Origin: Clarireedia homoeocarpa
Lineage: Eukaryota > Ascomycota > Leotiomycetes > Helotiales > Rutstroemiaceae
DNA length: 64,000 nucleotides
NCBI GenBank assembly: GCA_001465935.1
Contig: LNKV01000030.1
Span: forward strand, 542,428-606,427
Direction: 5' to 3'
A program made the translations under genes and the position numbers. The notes beneath the pieces are model-generated. The model saw only the letters and a list, made by a program, of their open reading frames with translations. It was not told where the DNA came from and ran no database searches. Below are positions 56,939-64,000 of the stretch, piece after piece. Within the stretch, counting starts at the first letter, position 1, and the number at the start of each line of letters is the position of its first letter.

Positions 56939-57475
56939 ATGACCACCCCCAAAATCAACTCCAAAAACCTCTCCTACGACAGCACTCTCCCACCCTTCCT
57001 GCAGCGCCTGCAAGCCGCGCAATCCACCTCCGACGGGCGGCACGAGTTCACGCGCGCGCGGCCGCAGCGAGCGCGAGACGAGGATGAGGAGCGGGAGAGC
57101 GAGCCGGTGGTTTTTGACGAGGGGAGCGGGGAGACGTTGACGAGGGGGGAGTGGGAGGAGCGGGAGAAGACGAGGAGGGAGGGGGAGGGGGAAGGGGAAG
57201 GGAAAGAGGAGGGAGAGAAAGAGGGACAGAATGAGGGAGAGGGGAAAGAAAGGGAAAAAGTGGCGGGGATAGGAGCGGGGAGGAAGAGAAAGGTAGGGAG
57301 AGTTGTGGGTGCTGAGGAGGAGGAGGAAAAGGAGGAGATAGATACCGCGACGACGAAAACCGAAAAGACAGAAAAGCGCGGGAGCAGTAAAGATAAACCC
57401 GAGGAGAAGAAAAAGAGCAAGAGCACCGCGAAGAAGGGAAAGAAGATCAAGTTGAGTTTTGGCGACGAGGAATAG
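56939..57475 (+). CDS. DUF4604-type charged protein
   Basis: A single exon encodes 178 residues from ATG at 56939. The start MTTPKINSKNLSYDSTLPPF, then LQRLQA, and GRHEFTRARPQRARDEDEER with EPVVFDE are the features I associate with the DUF4604 (KIAA1143-like) family. The remainder is almost entirely Glu, Lys, Gly and Arg repeats, ending KKGKKIKLSFGDEE. An upstream in-frame ATG at 56801 would add a Pro/Ser-rich leader without family match, so the inner ATG is preferred. Family function is unknown; composition suggests a disordered, probably nuclear protein. Confidence 0.75.
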   Translation: MTTPKINSKNLSYDSTLPPFLQRLQAAQSTSDGRHEFTRARPQRARDEDEERESEPVVFDEGSGETLTRGEWEEREKTRREGEGEGEGKEEGEKEGQNEGEGKEREKVAGIGAGRKRKVGRVVGAEEEEEKEEIDTATTKTEKTEKRGSSKDKPEEKKKSKSTAKKGKKIKLSFGDEE

Positions 57476-58558
57476 GACTAGAAAGTGGGACAGATTGATT
57501 CCCGGTTTGGGGTTTGGAAAATACACCATAACATTGGATTGCATAGCGAGGATGTGATATATGGTTATATATAGGCGTTTTATGGGAGGGAAATGAAGAT
57601 ACCCGTTTGTTTGTTCATAAACTATCACTAGCGATAAAAACCACACACATATAACATACACGAGTATAGACTCAAGCATTAGCTTCTCTTTCATTAGAGA
57701 TCACACGATACGACCTCACACCGGCATCACATCATATATGTTCAATCCCATCCAGACAGCTTCAAGACGTTATGTAGATCAAATTCCGCAACACATCACA
57801 ATGTATCGCAACGCTCACTTTTATCCTCACTAAAGCTCTCACTCAATCAGCAAACCAAGAGAGGTTAAAAATCAAGAGTGATCCAGTCAACCACGTTCAA
57901 TATCACTCATCTCATCTCATTCTTTCAATCTTTTCCGGATATTGCGATCAAACTATCCATCTCCCTTCCCATCCCACTATGCTATCTTCCAATATACATA
58001 TCAATGAGCCAAGTAGATAGGTATCCACCAACTACGCACGCACGCACGCATCCCAATTGACGCCCATAATATTGCCCGCCCGAAACAAAAAACAAAAACA
58101 AAAAACTCGGATTCGCTCGCTCGCATAGATTTCCCTTTTTAACCCTTGTTACTGCGAGAATGAAATCAAAGCGCGTAAGAGAAGAAAAGATAGGGAAGAT
58201 TTCATGGATAGACATAGTGCAGATGTTAACTTCGCATGCCCGTTTTCTCTTTTACATTCTTACTTACTTGCCAAATTGTGCCATCCATAATGAAAAATAG
58301 AGAGGAAACGAAACAACGTGCGAACGCCTGGTAAGATTCATTGCAGAAGCCGATTGAAAAATGTGGTGGTCCGAATTAGACGTAAAGTGTGTGCATGGGT
58401 GGCAAAATCGTATGTCATATTGTAAAGACTTCCGGACGTAGATGTCGTATCGTATCATTGTATGCATAGCCTCGAACCGCCCTCATACCGATATGATGAT
58501 AGGGAATCTTCTTTCGAGTTAAGAATTGAGTAGCATTCATCTCTGCTAACAAATCTCG
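57476..58558. other. convergent 3' region, DUF4604-type gene and TAF14
   Basis: 1.1 kb with no supported ORF. It contains a CGCA run at about 58037-58050 and an ACAAAAAACAAAAAC stretch near 58085-58105. Confidence 0.5.
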
Positions 58559-59513
58559 CTATACGCTTCGCCCAGGAGTATTGACGTAATCCCAGAGCAT
58601 CTTCACCAAGGATTCGGGTAATGTGTATAGGTCGACATGAAACTCCCCCTCTGCCCGTATATTAGTTTGAAATCCTCAGTAATTTGCGATCCAGTGATGC
58701 TTACGGTCGATATCGTTCTTGGTGTATGTATCTTCCGTCTTATTGTCATGAATCATCTGCACCACATGCAATAGATCATCCTCCTGGAGCTTGACGAGCC
58801 CCTCGGCCAACTTCTCCATATCAATCTGATTAGTCCTCTTCCGTTTCTTATCAGCATCGCCTTTCTTTCTACTGGCCCCATTCTCGTCACCTGGAACTGG
58901 GCCCGTCTCTCGCAGTAGGTTGATGAGTTCCCGGCTGGGATTTTTAAAATGGACAACATGCTTAGCCTCATATCGTGGCTTTGCGAAGTTCAGATCGTGC
59001 GCGATGGTATTCTTGCCACCCTTTTCGGTTGTGAAGAGATCAATCGTCATGTCGAACTCACCCCATCCTTCGTTCTCGCAGCGAAAAGGTGGTTCGGTGA
59101 AGGCTAGAAAGATCGAAAGTCAGATATTGAGATTGCGTACAGAGAGCCTGACATACTCTGAATTGGGTTTTCGAAAGAAGGGTGAAGATTGTAGACTGCC
59201 TTGGTGAAACAGTTTGCAGGCTTCTCATTGCCCGCTTCATCTAGTAGGTAGATTTCGATGTTCCAGGTCTTCATAGGAAACCCCTCCTGAATCGAAGGCT
59301 TGTCGCTATGACATGATTATTAGTTCAAGTCCTTCCGAGTATTATATTATGTTGGCGGAAGCTGGAATTCACGCGCGACGTACATATTGCGTTGCTCAGT
59401 GATGAGCTTGACGGTTCTCTTGAGCTGTGCCGCAATCAGTTGCCATTCTCCCTCAACCCGCAAAAATGATAGAGAAGCAATCTGCTTTGAATAATACTTA
59501 CATCCGCGACCAT
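58559..59513 (-). CDS. TAF14-like YEATS-domain protein (TFIID/TFIIF/remodeller subunit)
   Basis: Five exons, 59513-59502, 59424-59384, 59305-59157, 59103-58705 and 58650-58559, encode 230 residues (yeast Taf14: 244). The first exon is four codons (MVAD). The YEATS domain (about 5-130) shows RTVKLITEQRNIDKPSIQEG, FPMKTWNIEIYLLDEAGNEK, YNLHPSFENPIQTFTEPPFR and NEGWGEFDMTIDLF. A linker with RKKGDADKKRKR follows. The C-terminal ET-like domain reads DMEKLAEGLVKLQEDDLLHV ... EFHVDLYTLPESLVKMLWDY. Taf14 reads acylated histone H3 lysines and is shared by TFIID, TFIIF, INO80, SWI/SNF and NuA3 in yeast. Starting at the four-codon exon is supported by phase and by the conserved LKRTVKL that follows. Confidence 0.92.
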
Positions 59514-60350
59514 GATGACGGTAGTTGAGGATGTTGATTGCGTTAATATAATTCCAGGATCTGGATTGAGGTTCTAGCTATCTGCGACGCGCTCTTCGTT
59601 CGTTGATCGTGATTTTAGTGGGGTAGGTATCCTAGCTTCGCCGCGGATCAAGGAAACAGGTGCCACAGGCAGTAGTGATATAGAATCACGTGGATCAATC
59701 TATAGATTGTGTCAAGTAGGCAACGATTAGAAAATCAATCCATCGAACAGTGAAATAGTGTTGCCGAAGTGGTTATCCTCGACTACAAAGATTGGTTGTT
59801 TGGTTGCGCTGGCTTTTAAGGGTTGATCGGATTAGATTGAATTTCCCGAAAATCGATTGCTCACAAAATTCACCGCCTATGCACACAATAGCTCACGCTG
59901 AATAGTAAGTGAAATTTCGCCGGGTAAAATATATACTCGGCGATTAGGTTATTACATCGAATTTTGATGATGTCTATGGTATTATTCATGGATGTTAATG
60001 CACTCTCGAGGACGAATGAGGGACTGGTATTTAGTCTAACTACAATGTTATGCCATAGTCTCGAAATCGAGTACTAATCAAAGCCTCCCTATCCTCCGCG
60101 ATCATCATAACCATGATATAATCCTCAAAAGACCAAGACCGCCATAATGTCGAGGCTCAGGTCCAAGGACCAGTACAATAGAGGTTCTCGACAACATGTG
60201 TAAATGTGGAACGTAGTATGGGGAAAGTAGAGTGTGCTGTAAGTATGATCATGGCTTCATCGCATCATGTCATCCGTGCTGCGTCGCATTAGGTGCTATC
60301 GAGTGGGGGTTGTGTTGGGAATTTGTTTTAAATACGGGAAGATTGAGCGT
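59514..60350. other. intergenic between the RanBP1 3' end and the TAF14 5' end
   Basis: 840 bp: TAF14 promoter and RanBP1 3' UTR. No supported ORF. Confidence 0.6.
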
Positions 60351-61385
60351 TTAAGCCTTGAAAAAGGCTTCGTTATCTTGCTGTGCCTTGATGAAAGCCT
60401 CTTTGAAGAGATTTGCGTCTGTGACATATGTTAGACATGATCCTGAGAAGACTCGGGTAATACAATAATAGACTTACTCTCAGGGTTGGCGAAACGAATG
60501 GCCAAGGTTTGTGCTTCTGGCTCGCCCTCGCTGACATCTGCGGCAGCGTTCCAGACCCAACTTCTGTCACTTCCCACGTTGGGAGATAATTTCATATCAG
60601 GGACAACTAACGAATAATTAGAACAGTGTTTAGATGTCACTTGCACATATTCGGAACATACCATAGTGATTGGCGCAGACCTTCAAGGTCTTGTCTCGGC
60701 GCATAACCAAACGAGTCTTGCCGTTCTCCTTGTGTTTCAAGAAACGCACATCACCAGTTCCACGCTCTTTCCATTCTTTTGTGTCGTTCACAAACTTGAA
60801 AAGTTTGGCGCGCATCTTGAAAGTTTGCTCCTCCAGTTCCTCGTTGGTCTTGACATCAACCTTCTCGGTGAGGCGGATGACTGGCTCAAAGTGAACATCC
60901 TCAGACTCTGGTGCTTCATCCTACAACATTCGTCAGCCCCTGCATATCACCGTATGTTTCGGCGCACCCGTACCTCTGGGTTCTCTTCCGCAGCAGCAGC
61001 CTTTTGTGCCTTTGCAGATCCGGAGTTGTCGCCTCGGTCCTCGTCTTCCTTCTTTTCCTTCTTGGCTCCACCACCGAACATCGAGAAGACATTGTCGGCA
61101 ACACCGCTAGCGGTCGACGTCACAGTTGTGGCAGCGGCGGTTGCGACATTAGTGGCCTTTTCGGTCAAAGTCTATGCTAACCGTCAGCCAACTACACAAA
61201 TATATTGCGAATTTAAGAACAAGGTTGTTCTGCGAAGGTTAATCAAATAAACATACAGATCCCTCGGCTGGTGTCTTCTCAGTCTCTTCTTTGGTTGACG
61301 CCGGTTCAGTGGCAAGCTTAGTCTCTGTCTCAGCAAGCGTGGGCTCAGAGCTAGCAGGCTTTGGATCTTGAGTTAATTCAGCCAT
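60351..61385 (-). CDS. Ran-specific GTPase-activating protein 1 / Ran-binding protein 1 (Yrb1 type)
   Basis: Five exons, 61385-61257, 61171-60974, 60920-60662, 60606-60478 and 60418-60351, encode 260 residues. The first 105 residues are Ala/Thr/Glu/Lys rich and probably disordered. The Ran-binding domain (about 115-245) is complete: HFEPVIRLTEKVDVKTNEEL, RAKLFKFVNDTKEWKERGTG, GDVRFLKHKENGKTRLVMRR, ANHYVVPDMKLSPNVGSDRS and SEGEPEAQTLAIRFANPENA. The C-terminus is FKEAFIKAQQDNEAFFKA. RanBP1 binds RanGTP and helps RanGAP release exported complexes at the cytosolic side of nuclear pores. All junction phases agree, and the acceptors include two of GTTGTAG/GTTAG type. Confidence 0.95.
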
Positions 61386-63434
61386 GATGATTTATCGGTG
61401 GACGATCAATAAAATGTAAACACAAAGGGGATATCTGAAGATGCGATTTGATTTCTTGTCTCCAATGAAAAAGGGTTCTGGTATTATTGTTGGAAGATAC
61501 TTTTGGAAGTGGAAGATGGAGGGGTCAAAAATCTAACTTATCAGGCAAAAACTGCAAACGAAGTGTTGAAGCCCAATCAAAACAATAACAGAGGACTGAG
61601 GTGGGTTTTGGGTTACCTAAGCGATGTGAGACTAGGGCCATCAAAGTGGGAGGAGGGACAGAAGATGGAGGCTGATCACCTGACTACCAAACATTTCTGC
61701 AAGTAGTAGGACGTCATAGTCATAGACTGACTCACCATGTCACATTCTCGTCTCAGAATTTTAAAGCTTCTGCAAACATGTTCTGTGGCATAGGTACTGT
61801 ATAATTTGTGCCGAGGAGTTCCCTCAAGTCCTCCCTCCTACACAGACAACAATATCTGCATCACCCGGAAGTTTGACAATGTGCAGCCCGATGCCGGGCC
61901 AGTCAACACTAGTTCTCAAAAGTCACGGATGAATTATCGGTCCGACTGACCGCTGGACCCTTGATGAAACTTGGTTGCGGACCGCGATTACACATGTTCC
62001 TCCTCTACCTACAAAAGTTGTATCATGAATTGGTCCTAGCTGGAATGCCACGAACTTTCTATAGCAGGTGAATATAGTGGCTGGCCAAGTTACCTCGGTG
62101 AGATCTAAGGGGATCCAAGAGCGATCATGAACTATTCTGTGATAAACAAGTGCGGTCGATTCACAAGAATATATGAGCGGGCGAGCGGGCAGTCCATGTA
62201 TCTTTGTAGTGCATCGATGCATGACAGTGATATGATAAACACAATGGCATCTACTAGTGGAATTAACATTGCACTGCATCCATTATCCACACTCTTTTGG
62301 ATGTGGCATACAAGAACATGAAATCTCTAGCAAGATCACATGTCTTCATAGTGACGCCTTATTACTATGTCTCTGAGTCCATGTTCACAAAGAATATCAC
62401 ATCAAGGACTCAAGCATGAGCTCAAGCAATGACTATTTTCTATATGGCTCACTTATAAGGTTTAAAATAACTGCTCTAGCAGGTTGTTACTCCTTTATTC
62501 AACATGCTATCTATGATATGCGGGACCTTCCTCTGAAATTTATTCCATGTGTAGAGCAAATCTGACCACAGCCGGATGAGTTCATCATCGTTCACGGCCA
62601 AGTGAAACCGCCAATTAACTCAATCTTACCTGGATGTATAGAACTCAATAACACAACACCATTCATCGACGGTATTTTCTCATGAGTACCGCGTATTTAC
62701 CCTTATCAACTTCATTGGCAAGTTGCTCTAGGAGCTCCACATCAATGTTTTCAGAGAACGGACAAGTTCTTTCCTGCTGTTAATCTCACTGTACTGATTG
62801 CCAAATTAGATATCCCATATGGGAATTGCCATACAAGTGAAGCACTTCTGTAATAATGCTATCCCGTGGCGATGCCCTCCCGTGAGACCGAAGAATAAAC
62901 TCGCAGTATTGAGTTGTATGATTATGAAAGACAACACCACCAGCTCTTCTAGTAACATCCCAACATAATCAATATCAAGATGTTTATACTCTCATAACTA
63001 ATTTCAGAGACTCGAAGTTCACGGGATTGCGTAAAAGATGTTTTATGAATGGAAGCAAGTCCACGAGAGACGAAAAAGTGAACAACGATTGTTTGTCCCG
63101 TAGGCAAAAGTCGCTTGCTGTAACAATACTGTACGGTCTTTACCTTCAAGATTCCAACCTCCATGTCCCAAAACGTGTTGAGACTTTGTCGCACATGCCA
63201 CATATCATGTCTGGAATCTGTCATCCTCGGCAGGTCAAAGGTGACTATTCACTCAATCCACAAGGACATCCTCAAGATGCACTTCTTAGTGTTTAGATAA
63301 TCTACTACCCGCTATGCACGGTCATTTGCACATACTACGGCCTGTAAATTTCTTGGCATTTGGCACACATTGGTAGTGTAATATAAGTATATTCCAATCG
63401 GCTCTACTTTGTACAATTTCTACTATTTCCTACA
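61386..63434. other. 2-kb intergenic region with a coding remnant
   Basis: Left 400 bp: RanBP1 promoter. The rest has no intact gene but contains the broken coding DNA listed at 62476-62890. Confidence 0.5.
62476..62890 (-). pseudogene. broken coding DNA, family unknown
   Basis: Three short protein-like pieces in different minus frames: RASPRDSIITEVLHLYGNSH (about 62885-62800), PFSENIDVELLEQLANEVDK then GKYAVLMRKYRR and a stop at 62663, and FHLAVNDDELIRLWSDLLYT then WNKFQRKVPHIIDSMLNKGV with a stop at 62476. Each looks coding-like, but stops and frame changes separate them. A multi-intron gene is possible, but no good splice sites were found. Confidence 0.3.
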
Positions 63435-64000
63435 CTAGCCCGAAATATTTCTACTAGCCCTTTTGAGCAACCTCCTCTTGATATCATCGTATCCTCTTTC
63501 AGCAGCCAAAGTTAACAGTCTACGACGAAGGTGATTTCTTGAATTGGCGTCGAGTTTTCCTGAATCAAGCAGCATCTTGACAATAACTTCATGGCCTTCA
63601 GTACGAGCTGCACGAAGTGCATTGCCATAAAGACCACCTTGCGCATTTACATCGGCTTGTGCTTCAAGCAGCATCTTGACAAAAACTTCATCGCCTTTAG
63701 CACAAGCTGCTTGAAGTGCAGTGCCATAACGACCACCTTGCGCATTTACATCGGCTTGTGCTTCAAGCAGTATTTTGACTAATTCTTCCTTGCCCCAAGC
63801 ACAAGCTGCGTGAAGTGCAGTGCCATAATAGCCACCATAATAGCCACCTTGTGCATTTACATCGGCTTGTGCTTCAAGCAGTATTTTGACTACTCCTTCC
63901 TGGCCCCTAGCACAAGCTGCTTGAAGTGCATTGCCATAATAGCCACCTTGTGCATTTACATCGGCTTGTGCTTCAAGCAGTATTTTGACTACTCCTTCCT
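63435..64000 (-). CDS. ankyrin-repeat protein, 3' end only, with near-identical repeats
   Basis: The frame is open from the right edge to TAG at 63435 (188 codons plus two bases). It shows at least four ankyrin units of the form LLEAQADVNAQGGYYGNALQ, then AACARGQEGVVKI, followed by a diverged last unit (DSGKLDANSRNHLRRRLLTL) and a basic tail ending KRASRNISG. Units start every 33 codons (99 nt: 63642 to 63741, and 63852 to 63951), except one spacing of 111 nt caused by a 12-bp duplication coding an extra Gly-Gly-Tyr-Tyr. Copies are almost identical at the DNA level. The N-terminal part, where a NACHT, HET or kinase domain would define the protein, is outside the window. Confidence 0.85.
   Translation of the reverse strand, partial: EGVVKILLEAQADVNAQGGYYGNALQAACARGQEGVVKILLEAQADVNAQGGYYGGYYGTALHAACAWGKEELVKILLEAQADVNAQGGRYGTALQAACAKGDEVFVKMLLEAQADVNAQGGLYGNALRAARTEGHEVIVKMLLDSGKLDANSRNHLRRRLLTLAAERGYDDIKRRLLKRASRNISG
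63642..63980. repeat. 99-bp tandem coding repeats with a 12-bp internal duplication
   Basis: The segment CATTTACATCGGCTTGTGCT followed by TCAAGCAG recurs four times at 99, 111 and 99 nt spacing. The extra 12 nt is a second GCCACCATAATA at about 63829-63846. Confidence 0.85.

Noticed and set aside
56819..57694. 291-codon frame antisense to the DUF4604-type gene, rich in Leu, Pro and Phe
   Set aside because: It is the complement of the Glu/Lys/Gly repeat codons of the real gene; hydrophobic monotony without a domain.
1..64000. tRNA genes, rRNA, CRISPR arrays, bacterial-type operons
   Set aside because: No cloverleaf with A and B boxes was found by eye; CRISPR arrays and operons are not expected in this nuclear fungal DNA. 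A tRNAscan or Infernal run would be decisive.

Overview
The window is nuclear DNA of a filamentous ascomycete. Genes are split by short introns (about 50-150 nt) with GT..AG ends and CTAAC/CTAAT-like branch sites. The set (HET-domain protein, KTR mannosyltransferase, Ams2/SPT21-type GATA factor, MDM10, RanBP1, TAF14) is fungal. Gene style suggests a leotiomycete such as the Sclerotiniaceae; that placement is inference, not measured. I placed splice sites by hand from consensus signals and reading-frame continuity.

Layout. 0-1.5 kb: divergent pair of mitochondrial large-ribosomal-subunit genes (probable mL38, cut by the left edge, and uL4m). 1.5-12.2 kb: gene-poor, with one bZIP factor (4.3-5.85 kb) whose upstream DNA holds an array of 10-bp TGAYGTTAYT repeats, plus palindromes and minisatellites. 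12.2-16 kb: decaying accessory block with a frameshifted ORF, a plus-strand HET-domain pseudogene and an intact HET-domain gene tail to tail with it. 16.9-28.9 kb: dense housekeeping block: RPA3, Ams2/SPT21-like GATA factor, 3-hydroxyisobutyryl-CoA hydrolase, SmD2, dihydroxyacetone kinase, exosome CSL4. 28.9-33.7 kb: gene-poor with coding remnants and a 36-T tract. 33.7-47.9 kb: proline-rich/RS protein, triosephosphate isomerase, mL43, U1-70K, MRT4, MDM10, a broken ORF, ZIP metal transporter. 48-51.3 kb: an orphan, probably membrane-anchored gene lying between two diverged direct repeats. 51.5-57.5 kb: a doubtful small gene, KTR mannosyltransferase, DUF4604-type protein. 58.5-61.4 kb: TAF14 and RanBP1. 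61.4-64 kb: broken coding DNA and the 3' end of an ankyrin gene with almost identical 33-codon repeats, cut by the right edge.

Functional themes are mitochondrial translation and biogenesis (mL38, uL4m, mL43, MDM10, HIBCH), RNA processing (SmD2, U1-70K, CSL4, MRT4) and chromatin/DNA work (RPA3, Ams2-like, TAF14). Four gene pairs are divergent with short shared promoters (160, 243, 265 and 363 bp). RPA3 and the Ams2-like gene each carry an ACGCGT (MCB) hexamer about 165-175 bp upstream of their ATG. The accessory parts (HET block, orphan gene, ankyrin gene) are where novelty is most likely.
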